Position numbers and translations under genes: made by a program. Source: Actinomycetota bacterium (GTDB taxonomy: Bacteria; Actinomycetota; Geothermincolia; Geothermincolales; RBG-13-55-18). Taken from it: a stretch of DNA of 60,979 nucleotides. Below are positions 42,618 through 51,695 of the stretch, piece after piece; the first letter of the stretch is position 1, and every line of letters starts with the position of its first letter. The stretch lies in NCBI GenBank assembly GCA_028697145.1, contig JAQVFR010000018.1, positions 1-60,979 of the forward strand, in the 5' to 3' direction. The notes under the pieces were generated by a model. The model was given only the letters and a program-made list of their open reading frames with translations. It had not been told where the DNA came from and did not search any database.

Positions 42618-43373
42618 TTGGCCACCTACAAGGAAGAGGCGATCGTCCTGCGCGCCTACGACCTCGGCGAGGCGGACCGCATACTGTCCCTGATCACCGC
42701 CGGGCGCGGGCTGCGCCGCGCCGTGGCCAAGGGGATAAAGCGCACCAGGAGCAAATTCGGCGGGCGCCTGGAGCCATTCACCCGGCTGCATGCGGTCCTG
42801 CACGAGGGGAGAAATCTCGACACGGTGGTGCAGGCGGAAATCGTGCGCTCCCACGCGCCTTTGCGTGCCGATTTCGCCAAGTTCCTCTTCGGGGAGGCCA
42901 TGCTCGAGATGATCGAGAAATCCCTGCACGAGGACCAGAACATACCTCGCCTCTTTGACGCCCTCTGCGTCACCCTGGATATACTGGAAGGTGACGTCGA
43001 GGACCCCGCGCTGCTCCTGGCCGCGTTCGAACTGAAGGTTTGTGCCCTCATCGGTTACCATCCCCGCCTCGATCGCTGCCTGCATTGCGGAAGGAAGATC
43101 GAGGGCGAACGCGTGTGTATGGACCTGTGCGGAGGAGGCATAGCCTGCGACTCATGCTCCAGCAGCCTGGAGAGCCGGCTGGCCGTATCGCCTGAGAACC
43201 TCTCCCTCATGCGCAGCCTGTTGAACGAGGACATGGCGACCATAGCAAAACGCGGGGAAAGCCACCGCGCCAGCAGGGATGCGCTGGTAACCGCCTTCCG
43301 CTTTTCGGAGAGCTTCCTGGACCGCCCCCTGAAGACGCGCCAGGTTGTATTGCACTACCTGGACAGCAGATGA
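42618..43373 (+). CDS. recO: DNA repair protein RecO
   Basis: 251 aa. The N-terminal OB fold starts ATYKEEAIVLRAYDLGEADR, the standard RecO opening. The C-terminal helical part has a four-cysteine zinc site: CLHCGRKIEGERVC and CGGGIACDSC. RecO loads RecA with RecR during gap repair. The start must be TTG at 42618; the longer frame upstream lies inside uppS and is unlike RecO. An AAGGGG about 12 bases before is a weak site, so coupling to uppS is probable. uppS-recO pairing is common in Gram-positive genomes. Confidence 0.9.
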   Translation: MATYKEEAIVLRAYDLGEADRILSLITAGRGLRRAVAKGIKRTRSKFGGRLEPFTRLHAVLHEGRNLDTVVQAEIVRSHAPLRADFAKFLFGEAMLEMIEKSLHEDQNIPRLFDALCVTLDILEGDVEDPALLLAAFELKVCALIGYHPRLDRCLHCGRKIEGERVCMDLCGGGIACDSCSSSLESRLAVSPENLSLMRSLLNEDMATIAKRGESHRASRDALVTAFRFSESFLDRPLKTRQVVLHYLDSR

Positions 43374-43447
43374 CCCCTTGCCCCGGCAACTGCCCGAGAT
43401 CGTCTCTTGCGTTCCGTCAATCCCGCAAAATATCACGTAAATAGCTA

Positions 43448-43476
43448 TTGACGGACTAATACCAAAGTAGTAGTGT
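43448..43476 (+). promoter_or_regulatory. Promoter-like sequence ahead of element B
   Basis: TTGACG (43448-43453), 17-bp spacer, TAGTGT (43471-43476); TGTAAT (43474-43479) is an alternative -10 at 20 bp. The expected start, near 43483, coincides with the left end of element B. No protein gene on the plus strand lies downstream for more than 15 kb. Confidence 0.4.
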
Positions 43477-43481
43477 AATAG

Positions 43482-43610
43482 GTGACCCCAAGGAGCTGGA
43501 GGTAAGGTCGGCGGGGCGGACGGCGAGAATAACCGGAAGGTGAAAGCCGGAAGGGGAAGCTCGAAGGAAGTCTCGGAGAAAGTGCCAAAGGTTACTTGGG
43601 GTCACTTTTT
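43482..43610 (+). ncRNA. Element B: candidate small RNA closed by an 11-bp stem and T-run
   Basis: GTGACCCCAAG (43482-43492) and its exact reverse complement CTTGGGGTCAC (43595-43605) enclose about 100 purine-rich bases with several GGAGG/GGAAGG stretches and a CCGG..CCGG mini-stem (43533-43550). TTTTTAT follows the right arm at once, as in an intrinsic terminator, and a promoter-like site ends where the left arm begins. The arm sequence also occurs at the edge of family A copies 1 and 4, so a mobile palindromic repeat is the alternative reading. Confidence 0.35.
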
Positions 43611-43818
43611 ATACCCTGAATCTTCCGCAGCCCCAGCCCCTTTATCCTCCCAGCGCCGCAGAACACGTATCCGGACCACCCACAGGACCGGCGGTTATTA
43701 TCTGGCGACGACCGCCAGATCCGGATCAGCGGAACAAGCGATGCCTGACCGGGAGTGGCGATGATCGGTATGGGATTTCGAGCTTCCGATGACATTGCCG
43801 CAACCCCTCAACCAGCAG

Positions 43819-43934
43819 CCACGAAAAGGCTGGCGAGAAATACCATAGCCCATCTCATGAGGGACATCGCCCAGGCCCGCACCGGCTGGCGCATCACCAC
43901 GAAAAGGCTGGCGAGAAATACCATAGCCCACCTC
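43819..43934. repeat. Two direct 38-bp repeats, 78 bp apart
   Basis: CCACGAAAAGGCTGGCGAGA plus the next 18 bases occur at 43819-43856 and 43897-43934 with one difference. The spacer contains GGGACATCGCCCAGGCCCGC. The second copy ends 8 bases from the deoC stop. Frames through both strands are open and give repeated peptides, but they lack start sites and domain signals. The remaining gap (43611-43818) shows nothing further. Confidence 0.75.
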
Positions 43935-43942
43935 GCCCTTCG

Positions 43943-44677
43943 TCAGCCTTTGTTCCAGGGGAGGAGGCGCAGGTATTCGTGGAGGATCTCCGTGGCGGAG
44001 CTGGTACCGATGCGGCTCGCCCCGGCGCGCACCATCCTCATGACGCGGTCCAGGTCACGGATACCGCCGCTGGCTTTGACCCCGAAACCCGGACCGACCA
44101 CTTCGCGCAGGAAGGCAACGTCCCCCTCGTCGGCGCCCGCCGGGCCAAAACCGGTCGAGGTCTTTACAAAGTCCGCGCCGGCCTCCTTTGCCAACATGGC
44201 TCCCATGCGCATCTCCTGCCTGCTCAGATAGCAGGTCTCAAGGATGGCCTTCACGACTATGTGGCCCTCGCCCTTGCCCGTGTCGTAACGCCTGGCAAGC
44301 CCCACCACCGCCTCGATGTCCCCGCTTACCCTTTCATACCTGCGTGAACGCAGGGCCGACACGTTTATCACCATATCCAGTTCCCCGGCGCCCTGCTGCA
44401 GCGCGAAAACCGCCTCGGCCTTCTTGTCGTCGCTGGATATGTACCCGAAGGGAAAAGCGATGGGCGCTCCCAGGGCCACGCCGCTTCCCTCCAGTTCCAT
44501 GCGGGCCATGGGAAGATAATAGAGGGGGACGAATACGCACCTGAACCTGGATTCCGCCGCCTCCCTCAGGAACTCCAGGTATTCGCGCTCCGTCGCCTCG
44601 GGGCGCAGCATGGTGGCGTCCAGTATATGCAGGAGGTGGCCGACGGTGGGAAACATCTCCAGCGCTTCTTCAACCAT
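43943..44677 (-). CDS. deoC: Deoxyribose-phosphate aldolase
   Basis: 244 aa TIM-barrel class I aldolase. Lys in HIVVKAILETCYL and in DFVKTSTGFGPAGADEGDV are the catalytic pair, the latter forming the Schiff base. FVKTSTGF and GVKASGGIRD are diagnostic. It splits deoxyribose 5-phosphate into glyceraldehyde 3-phosphate and acetaldehyde. ATG 44677 with GGAG 7 bases upstream. It ends the minus-strand run from valS and lies 15 bases after mgtE. Confidence 0.93.
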   Translation of the reverse strand: MVEEALEMFPTVGHLLHILDATMLRPEATEREYLEFLREAAESRFRCVFVPLYYLPMARMELEGSGVALGAPIAFPFGYISSDDKKAEAVFALQQGAGELDMVINVSALRSRRYERVSGDIEAVVGLARRYDTGKGEGHIVVKAILETCYLSRQEMRMGAMLAKEAGADFVKTSTGFGPAGADEGDVAFLREVVGPGFGVKASGGIRDLDRVMRMVRAGASRIGTSSATEILHEYLRLLPWNKG

Positions 44678-44692
44678 ATCATGCTCCAGCCG

Positions 44693-46042
44693 TCAGATCA
44701 GCGACGTGCCCACCAGGAAGTAAACCGCCAGGCCCAGGATATCCATGGCCGTGGCCAGAAAGGGCTGGGAGGCCTTGGAGGGGTCCCTGCCCATGGCCTT
44801 GAGGATGAGGGGCAGCAGGGAACCGACCAGGGCCGCGAAGACCACCGTGCAGGCCATCGCCACCCCCACGACCAGCCCGAGCCGCGTGTTCTCGTGCATG
44901 AACCAGGCGAAAAGGGAGATCGCCAGGCCGCAGGCCAGGGCTATGCCTGTTCCGATAAGCAACTCACCCGCGATACTCCTCGCGTACCTGCGCCTCTCCC
45001 CTTCCTCTCCGAGCACGTCCAGAGACATGCGCGTCGCGCTCTGCAGCGAGACCGTCGCCCCCATGGAGAGGATGGCGGGTATGAAGAAAACGAGGGCTAT
45101 GTGTTCCTGCAGGGTGCGGGAAAAGGCGCGCAGTATGCCGCCGGCCACGAGCAACTCAAGGGTGAGAGCTATGAGTACCCAGGGCAGCCGCCCTATGACG
45201 GCGGCGAGAAAAGGGGGGCGTTCCCTGCTCTCCTCGGCTTCCCAGCTTCCCGCCAGGCTGTAGATATCCTCCCTGGCCTCCTCCTCCAGGACGTCCATGA
45301 CGTCATCGACGGTGACGATGCCGAGCAGTCTGCCTTCCCCGTCCACCACCGGAAGGGCGAGGAGGTCGTAGCGGTCGATGAGGGAGGCCACCTTCTCCTG
45401 GTCCTCGATGGGGTCAACGGTTATGAGGTTGCGGTGCATGATCTCCCTGACCGGCATTTCCGGATCGGCTATGATCAGCTCCCGCAGGGAGCAGACGCCG
45501 GTAAGGCGTTTCTTCTCGTCCTGGAAGTAGAGGTAATAGATCATCTCGACGTTCTCCGGAGCTTCCCGCAGCTCCTCCAGCACCTCGGCCACCGTGAGCT
45601 CCTCGCTGAGCCGCATGGCTTCCGGGGTCATCAGCCCTCCCGCCGTATCCTCGCCATGGGCGAGAAGGCGGCGCAACTGCCCCGCCTTGACGGGGCTCAT
45701 CCCCGCGAGGATCGCCCCGGAGGATTTCTCCGGCAGGTCGGCCAGCAGGTCGACGGCGTCGTCGGGAGGCATCTCCGAGATGATGCGCGTCGCCAGGTCG
45801 CGCGCGAGTCCCTGCATCACCTCTACCTGGCCGTCCTCGGACATCTCCAGGAGGGTCTCGGAAGATTCCTCGACGTCCCAGACTTTGAATATGCGCAGCC
45901 GCTCCTCGTAGGGCACGCTCTCCAGCACCTCGGCCGCATCGGCCGGCTGCAGCCCGTCGAGCAGGGCAAGGGCGGCGCCCGTCCTGCCCTGTTCGAGGAG
46001 ATCGCTCAGACTCTCCCCCAGAACCCGGTTGCGTTCTTCCAT
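44693..46042 (-). CDS. mgtE: MgtE-type magnesium transporter
   Basis: 449 aa. The N-terminal superhelical domain holds the MgtE pattern DAAEVLESVPYEERLRIFK and MPPDDAVDLLADLPE. Two CBS domains lie near 135-255 (VREIMHRNLITVDPIEDQEK, LLGIVTVDDVMDVLEEEA). Five membrane helices from about 280 form the channel (AVIGRLPWVLIALTLEL, STRMSLDVLGEEG-type loop). The acidic N and CBS domains act as the Mg2+ sensor that shuts the pore. ATG 46042 has an AGGAG-type site. Full length. Confidence 0.95.
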   Translation of the reverse strand: MEERNRVLGESLSDLLEQGRTGAALALLDGLQPADAAEVLESVPYEERLRIFKVWDVEESSETLLEMSEDGQVEVMQGLARDLATRIISEMPPDDAVDLLADLPEKSSGAILAGMSPVKAGQLRRLLAHGEDTAGGLMTPEAMRLSEELTVAEVLEELREAPENVEMIYYLYFQDEKKRLTGVCSLRELIIADPEMPVREIMHRNLITVDPIEDQEKVASLIDRYDLLALPVVDGEGRLLGIVTVDDVMDVLEEEAREDIYSLAGSWEAEESRERPPFLAAVIGRLPWVLIALTLELLVAGGILRAFSRTLQEHIALVFFIPAILSMGATVSLQSATRMSLDVLGEEGERRRYARSIAGELLIGTGIALACGLAISLFAWFMHENTRLGLVVGVAMACTVVFAALVGSLLPLILKAMGRDPSKASQPFLATAMDILGLAVYFLVGTSLI

Positions 46043-46103
46043 CTTCCTTTCTCCTGTGCCCGTCCGGCACGGGACCGTGCATGCGACGCCGCGCGCCGGC
46101 CCG

Positions 46104-47000
46104 CTAGTATCCCAGTCTCTTCAGCATCTCCGGGCTTTTCGCCCAGTCCTTCTCCACGGCCACCTGGAGCTTCAAGAACACCTTTTCGCCCAGAAGGGGC
46201 TCGATCTCCGCCCGCGCCCGGGTGCCGATCTCCCTGAGCATCCTGCCGCCCTTCCCGATGATGATGCCCTTCTGGGAATCGCGCTCCACGTAGATCACAG
46301 TCTCGATGTCCGTGAGGTCGCGGTCCTCCCTTGTCTCGATACTCTCCACGACGACGGCGACGCTGTGGGGTACCTCCTCGCGGGTCAGCTGCAGCACCTT
46401 CTCTCGTATGAGCTCCGCCACTATGAAGGCGGCGGGCTGGTCCGTGAAGACGTCCTCGGGATAGTACTTCGGCCCCTCGGGCAGCGTCTCCACGATGCTC
46501 TCGATGACGGCGTGCACGTTCTCCCCCGTCTTGGCGGAAACGGGGATCACGCCCGTGAAATCTCCGAGTTTCTCCGCCACGGCGGCCTGCGCCTCGATCT
46601 GATCCGGGGTGAGCCTGTCTATCTTGTTGAGCACCGCGACCGCGGGGGTGTCCAGCTCAGCCAGTTCCGAGGCTATGAACATGTCCCCTTTTCCTATGGT
46701 CTTGGTGCCGTCGAGGATGAAGACCACGGTGTCCACCTCCGAAAGGGTTTCGCGCACCGCGCGGTTCAAGCGCTCTCCCAACGCATTCTTGGGCTTGTGG
46801 AAGCCGGGGGTATCGACGAAGATGATCTGCGCATCGTCCCTGGTCAGCACGCACCTTATCTTGTTCCTGGTGGTCTGGGGCTTCTCGGAGATTATGGCCA
46901 GCTTGCGGTGCATGAGGTTGTTGAGGAGCGTCGATTTGCCCACGTTGGGTCGCCCGATTATGCCCGCAAAACCCGATCTGTATGCGTTTTCGGGCTCCAA
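46104..47000 (-). CDS. era: GTPase Era
   Basis: 298 aa. G motifs: GRPNVGKSTLLN (G1), the switch region TTRNKI (G2), DTPGFHKP (G3) and NKID (G4). The C-terminal KH domain carries VIYVERDSQKGIIIGKGGRM followed by LREIGTRARAEIE. Era binds 16S rRNA 3' ends during small-subunit assembly. The start is TTG at 47000, with AGGGGGG 5 bases upstream. It is 139 bases downstream of rodA and 61 bases upstream of mgtE. Confidence 0.95.
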   Translation of the reverse strand: MEPENAYRSGFAGIIGRPNVGKSTLLNNLMHRKLAIISEKPQTTRNKIRCVLTRDDAQIIFVDTPGFHKPKNALGERLNRAVRETLSEVDTVVFILDGTKTIGKGDMFIASELAELDTPAVAVLNKIDRLTPDQIEAQAAVAEKLGDFTGVIPVSAKTGENVHAVIESIVETLPEGPKYYPEDVFTDQPAAFIVAELIREKVLQLTREEVPHSVAVVVESIETREDRDLTDIETVIYVERDSQKGIIIGKGGRMLREIGTRARAEIEPLLGEKVFLKLQVAVEKDWAKSPEMLKRLGY

Positions 47001-47139
47001 CCCGACCCCCCTTTCGCGTCTCCATGCTTTTCCCGCGTCCGCCTTGCGGCGGCATCCCCGCGCGTATTCCTCCGCGGCGATTCTATTCTAGCATCGCCCG
47101 GGCAAGAACGCGGATAACCCAGCTATAACCAAGATATTC

Positions 47140-48315
47140 CTAAATCTGGGAGAAACGCCTCATATGAATATTGGTGAGCAGCCCGATCGCCGCCATGTTT
47201 ACGATAAGGCTGTTCCCGCCGTAACTGATGAGGGGGAGCGGGATGCCGGTTATGGGCAGGATCCCCAAGGTCATCCCTATGTTCACCACCACCTGGAAAA
47301 CGAACATGGTGACTATGCCGAAGGCGATCATGCTGCCGTAGAAATCGCGGGCGTTGTTGGCTATGCGCACGCCCCGCCACAACAGCAGGCAGAAGGCGCC
47401 GATGAGGATGAGCGCGCCGATGAGCCCCAGTTCCTCCCCTATTACCGCGAAGATAAAGTCGGTGTGGTGGGCGGGCAGGAAGTTGAGGTTGGTCTGGGAG
47501 CCCTGCATCAGTCCCTTGCCCACGAGCTGGCCGGAACCGATGGCGATCTTCGACTGCAGCAGATGGTAGCCTGCTTCCTGTATGTTCGACCCCTGCCTGA
47601 TAAAGGCCGTGAAGCGCTCCATCTGGTAGGGTTTGAAGATGTTGAAGACAAAGCCCATGGTGAAGGTCAGAGTCCCCGCGGCCACCAGGCCGATCCAGTA
47701 ACGCATGCGGCATCCGACCAGGAAGAGCATGCCCAGGAGGATGGCGCCCAGGACCAGGGTCGTGCCCAGGTCGGGCTGCAGGAAGACGAGGAGCATGTAA
47801 GGCGCCGCCCAGGCCAGGGGGATTATGAAGCTGCGCAGTGAATCCGGTTCGGCCTTGTTGTCGGAAAAGAAGTTGGCGAGGGCGAGGACGAGCACGAGCT
47901 TACAGTACTCGGAGGGCTGAAAGTCTATGGGCCCCAGGGATATCCAGCGCGCGGATCCCATGACCCTCTCCAGGAAGAGGACGATCACGAGCAGGACGAG
48001 AAACGCTCCGTAGACGAAGGGCGTGGCCACTTTGAGGCGCCGGTAATCGAAGCTGAGCATGAGCCCCATGAAGATGAGGCCGATGAACAGGCTGATGGAC
48101 GTCCTCAGCACGTAATAGGTAGGGTTTCCCGGGGTGTCGTGACGGGTCGCGCTGTACTGCATGAGCATCCCGAAGCCGATGAGAAACACCGTTATCGCCA
48201 GCAGGGTCCAGTCGATATGGCGCGTCGGCAACCCGCTGAGGCGGCGGGCCACCTCGTCGGTCTGCCTTCTTTCCGTGACCTTGGGTGCGAGCACTCTTCC
48301 CAATCGTTCCGGCAT
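47140..48315 (-). CDS. rodA: Rod-shape peptidoglycan polymerase RodA (SEDS family)
   Basis: 391 aa with about ten membrane helices. VFLQPDLGTTLVLGAI holds the SEDS catalytic-loop Asp region. GSGQLVGKGLMQGSQTNLNF, then LPAHHTDFIFAVIGEELGLI, is the conserved extracellular loop, and GIPLPLISYGGNSLIVNMAA is the C-terminal signature. With PBP2 it polymerises glycan strands for elongation. AGGGAG lies 6 bases before ATG 48315, 9 bases from the mrdA stop. The N-terminal 35 residues are charged. Confidence 0.95.
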   Translation of the reverse strand: MPERLGRVLAPKVTERRQTDEVARRLSGLPTRHIDWTLLAITVFLIGFGMLMQYSATRHDTPGNPTYYVLRTSISLFIGLIFMGLMLSFDYRRLKVATPFVYGAFLVLLVIVLFLERVMGSARWISLGPIDFQPSEYCKLVLVLALANFFSDNKAEPDSLRSFIIPLAWAAPYMLLVFLQPDLGTTLVLGAILLGMLFLVGCRMRYWIGLVAAGTLTFTMGFVFNIFKPYQMERFTAFIRQGSNIQEAGYHLLQSKIAIGSGQLVGKGLMQGSQTNLNFLPAHHTDFIFAVIGEELGLIGALILIGAFCLLLWRGVRIANNARDFYGSMIAFGIVTMFVFQVVVNIGMTLGILPITGIPLPLISYGGNSLIVNMAAIGLLTNIHMRRFSQI

Positions 48316-48324
48316 CTATACTCC

Positions 48325-50286
48325 CTAGTCTCCGACTATGCCGCCCTGCGCCTGCCCCGGCGGTATGCCGAATATGTGCTCGAGGATGCGCCGGGCCACC
48401 GGCGCCGCCATGGCGCCGCCGAACCCGCCCTCCTCTATCATCACCACCACCACGTACTGCGGGTCGCTGGACGGCGCGTAGCACGCAAACCACGCGCATG
48501 GCTGTTTGTCCTGCACCTCCGCCGTGCCGGTCTTGCCCGCCACGGGGTACTGCTGTAGGGGAAATCCGGCAAAGGCCCCCGCTGCGGTCCCGTTGCCCCA
48601 GGTGACCCCATTGAGGCCGGCTCGCACTATCTCGAGGTTCGCCCCGTCCACGTGTACACCCAGCTCGTTGTCGGCTGAGGTGATATCGCCGATCTGCTGC
48701 GGCTCTATGACCTCCACCGTCTCCCCCTGCCAGGTCAGTATCTCCTTGCCCACATGTGGCCGGTAAAAGGGGCCTCCGTTGGCGATGGCGGCGTAGACGC
48801 TGGCCAGCTGCAAGGGCGTGACCAGGATGTCGCCCTGCCCCACCGCCATGTTCACCGTGTCCCCGGGATACCAGCGCTGGTAATCCGGGTTGCCCTGGTT
48901 GAACTCCCACTTCCACTGCGGCGTCGGCACCCTGCCCTCGAACTCGTTGGGCAGGTCTACGCCGGTAAGCGATCCCAGGCCGGCCAGCACGGAGTAGTCC
49001 TGCAGGCGGGTTACCCAGCCGTCCCTCTCGCGGTTTTCGTAGAACGAGTAGCCCAAGTCGTAGAAGACCACGTCGCAGGACTGCACGATGGCGTTGATGA
49101 AGTCTATGTTGCCGTGGGTGCCCCAGCAGGTCTTGGGGAAGTCCTTGAACTCGCCGCGGTTGAAGACGTGGCTGCAGAAGAACGGGGAATAGGCGGTTAC
49201 GCCAAGGTCCTGCAGGGCCGCCATAGCGGTTATCACTTTGAAGGTGGATCCGCAGGGATACTGGCCCACGATGGCCCGGTTGTTGAGGGGGGCGTTGTTG
49301 GCGGGGTCGTTCAGTTCCGCCCATTCCTGTTCGTCTATACCCCCCACGAACATCTCCAGGTTGAAGGTGGGCTCGCTGGCCATGGCGAGGATCTCGCCGT
49401 TGTGCGGGTCGATCACCACCGCCGCGCCGGCCGGGGCGGTGTAGTTCTTGCCCCTCTCTTTGTCGTAGAAGGTGCGCGCCCGCGCCATGCCGTCTCGCAG
49501 GGCCTGCTCGACCACGTTCTGCAGCTCCTTGTCGAGAGTGAGCACCACGGTCTTGCCGGGATTGCGCTCCTCCTCTCCCAGCTTGCGCAGGGGCAGCCCC
49601 GAGGCGTCCACCTCCCAGATCTCCTTGCCGTCCACCCCGCGCAAGGTGTCCTCGTAGAAGGCCTCCACGCCGGAGGTTCCCACGATGTCACCGGCCTTGT
49701 ACCCCTTCTCCTTCAGGATGGCGAGCTGCTCCTCGGAGATCTCCCCCAGGTATCCGAGCACGTGCGCGGCCAGCGTCTCCTCACCCTCGGGATACTCCCT
49801 CACAGGCATCTCCTCAGCCTGCACCCAGGGGAAATCGACCTGCCTTTCCGCGATAAAGAGGTAGGTCTCGGGGTCGACGTCCTTTTTGATCAGCACCGGC
49901 TTGTGCGGCTGTACCTCCTCCCCCTGCACCTTGTCCAGGATCTCCTGCGGGTCCATGTCCAGCATCTCCGCCAGGCGCGCCACCTCCCCCTCCTTGTCCT
50001 CGAGTTTCTCGTATTCGGTGGGAAGCACGAACACGGACAGCGCCTGCCGGTTGGTCACGAGGGGGTCCTTGATGTCCCCACGCCTGTCGAGTATCTTGCC
50101 CCGCGACGCCTCCAGGGAGACCTCGCGGATGCGGTTTCCCTCCGCCATGGCGCTGTAGCTATCGCCCTGGACGACCTGCAGGAACCACAGCCGTACCACC
50201 AGTACGGCCACGAGGGCGCCCACGATCATCACGAAAAGCGTGAAGCGGTGGACCATCGTCCCCTTCTGCTGCGGGTTGATCGCCAT
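48325..50286 (-). CDS. mrdA: Penicillin-binding protein 2 (elongasome transpeptidase)
   Basis: 653 aa class B PBP. One N-terminal membrane helix (about 12-33), a dimerisation/pedestal domain with the EASRGKILDRRG motif, then the transpeptidase domain. Ser347 in YPCGSTFKV is the acylated serine with Lys350, and KTGTAEVQD is the third motif. It crosslinks peptidoglycan together with RodA. Position between mreD and rodA is the classic order. A Glu-rich insertion at about 95-175 is within family variation. Confidence 0.95.
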   Translation of the reverse strand: MAINPQQKGTMVHRFTLFVMIVGALVAVLVVRLWFLQVVQGDSYSAMAEGNRIREVSLEASRGKILDRRGDIKDPLVTNRQALSVFVLPTEYEKLEDKEGEVARLAEMLDMDPQEILDKVQGEEVQPHKPVLIKKDVDPETYLFIAERQVDFPWVQAEEMPVREYPEGEETLAAHVLGYLGEISEEQLAILKEKGYKAGDIVGTSGVEAFYEDTLRGVDGKEIWEVDASGLPLRKLGEEERNPGKTVVLTLDKELQNVVEQALRDGMARARTFYDKERGKNYTAPAGAAVVIDPHNGEILAMASEPTFNLEMFVGGIDEQEWAELNDPANNAPLNNRAIVGQYPCGSTFKVITAMAALQDLGVTAYSPFFCSHVFNRGEFKDFPKTCWGTHGNIDFINAIVQSCDVVFYDLGYSFYENRERDGWVTRLQDYSVLAGLGSLTGVDLPNEFEGRVPTPQWKWEFNQGNPDYQRWYPGDTVNMAVGQGDILVTPLQLASVYAAIANGGPFYRPHVGKEILTWQGETVEVIEPQQIGDITSADNELGVHVDGANLEIVRAGLNGVTWGNGTAAGAFAGFPLQQYPVAGKTGTAEVQDKQPCAWFACYAPSSDPQYVVVVMIEEGGFGGAMAAPVARRILEHIFGIPPGQAQGGIVGD

Positions 50287-50306
50287 ACAGATACCGCCTT
50301 ACCGTC

Positions 50307-50810
50307 TCACTGGAACATCAATGCCCTGTCTTCCAGGCCCGCGAAATGCCTGATGACCGGGTACACGACCAGCGTGATCAGGGAGTTGTAGAGAGCCAGT
50401 CCGGCGATGACGCCGAAACTGAACGGGGGCCGCTGCTCCAGGCCCACGATCGCCCACGTGGCGAACTTGATCAGTTCGTGGAGTATGGAGCCGAAGAACA
50501 CGATGATCATGGGCCAGACGACCGACTTGGAGATCACCCTCTGGCGCAGTTCCCCGCTGAAATATCCGATCAATATCTTGGCGAAGGCCGATACCCCGAG
50601 CACGGCGGTGGAGAAGATGTCCTCCAGCAATCCCGCGCTGAAACCGAACAGGGCTCCCTGGCCGGGGCCCTCGAACAGCGCCCAGCAGATGGTGGCCACG
50701 AGCAGGATATCGGGCTTTACCGAGCCGATGCCTATCTCCGGCGACACCGTGAGCTGGATGAGAAGCGCGACCACCAGCACCGCGAAGAAGGTCAGCCTGC
50801 GGTGCATCAC
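50307..50810 (-). CDS. mreD: Rod-shape protein MreD
   Basis: 167 aa with five or six membrane helices and little else. FEGPGQGALFGFSAGLLEDI is the MreD hallmark (G..FGF..GLLxD). It links MreC to the RodA/PBP2 complex. The start is GTG 50810 or the adjacent ATG 50807; the GGGGGATG site lies within the mreC end. Gap to mreC is 4 bases. Confidence 0.9.
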   Translation of the reverse strand: MMHRRLTFFAVLVVALLIQLTVSPEIGIGSVKPDILLVATICWALFEGPGQGALFGFSAGLLEDIFSTAVLGVSAFAKILIGYFSGELRQRVISKSVVWPMIIVFFGSILHELIKFATWAIVGLEQRPPFSFGVIAGLALYNSLITLVVYPVIRHFAGLEDRALMFQ

Positions 50811-50814
50811 GGCA

Positions 50815-51678
50815 TCATCCCCCTTCCTCCGCCTTGATGGGAGCCGTCCTCGGGAGCGGCGAGGTCACGACCATGACCCGGTCCAGGCGGGTGAGGCTCG
50901 CGCGCGGGGAGATGACGATGCCCACCGAGAGGTCGGCCCGCCGCTCGCTGATCTCGGTGATGGTCCCGACGGGGATCCCCGCCGGGCAGGTCCCTCCCAG
51001 TCCGGAGGTGACCACGACATCGCCCGTCTCCACCTCGGCGTCCTGGTTGAGCAGCTCCAGGCGCACCCCTCCCCGTCCCTCGCCCTTCACCACGCCCATC
51101 TCCGCGTTGTTCTGCAGCATGGCACCGACCGAGCTCCTTTCGTCGGTGATGAGCTGCACCAGCGACACCTCGGAGGTGCAGAGGGTTATGCGCCCTATCA
51201 GGCTGCCGTCCTCGCTCAGGACGGCCATGTACTCCTGAAGTCCGTTTGAGTACCCCGCGCCTATCTGGATGGTCTGCTCCCAGACATCAGGATTGGCCCC
51301 GATCACGTCCACCACCAGATACTCCAGGTCGGGGCGGCTCTCCTTCACTGCTATCATCTTCGTGAGGGTCTTGTTCTCGAGTTTCATTTCCTCCAGCTCA
51401 TCCACGACGTCCTGCAGGCTCTCTACCTCCTCCTTGAGCCGGTCCCGTTCGCTCTTCGCATCACCGAGGTCGGTCAGGTAACCTATGCCGTCCTTCACCG
51501 GGCTCAGGACCTTGCTCATCCCTTTCTGCAACGGGGAGACGATGTCGAGCGAGAACCGCTGCAGGCGGTGGAACAGCCCGTCCTTGCTCTCCCTTGAATA
51601 TACGGTAACCAGGAGTATGCATATGATTACCAGGGTGATGATCAATGCGCGCTGTCTGCGGTTCTGTCTTTCGACCAT
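50815..51678 (-). CDS. mreC: Rod-shape protein MreC
   Basis: 287 aa. One N-terminal membrane helix (LIITLVIICILLVTVY), a coiled coil at about 72-105 (AKSERDRLKEEVESLQDVVD), then the beta-rich MreC domain. In the latter VDVIGANPDVWEQTIQIGAG and VVTSGLGGTCPAGIPVGTI are characteristic. It is an extracytoplasmic scaffold of the elongasome. ATG 51678 has a weak ribosome site, but it follows mreB by 17 bases. Confidence 0.94.
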   Translation of the reverse strand: MVERQNRRQRALIITLVIICILLVTVYSRESKDGLFHRLQRFSLDIVSPLQKGMSKVLSPVKDGIGYLTDLGDAKSERDRLKEEVESLQDVVDELEEMKLENKTLTKMIAVKESRPDLEYLVVDVIGANPDVWEQTIQIGAGYSNGLQEYMAVLSEDGSLIGRITLCTSEVSLVQLITDERSSVGAMLQNNAEMGVVKGEGRGGVRLELLNQDAEVETGDVVVTSGLGGTCPAGIPVGTITEISERRADLSVGIVISPRASLTRLDRVMVVTSPLPRTAPIKAEEGG

Positions 51679-51695
51679 GATATCTCAGCCCCGGT

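Noticed and set aside
43482-43605. Insertion sequence reading of element B
   Set aside because: It has inverted ends but only about 100 bp between them, with no transposase frame and no obvious target duplication. A repeat or sRNA is the better reading.
43698-44231. Open frames across the 43.8-kb direct repeats giving repeated GYGISRQPFRG or TKRLARNTIAHL peptides
   Set aside because: Repetition comes from the DNA repeat itself. There is no start site and no domain, and the plus-strand frame runs antisense into deoC.
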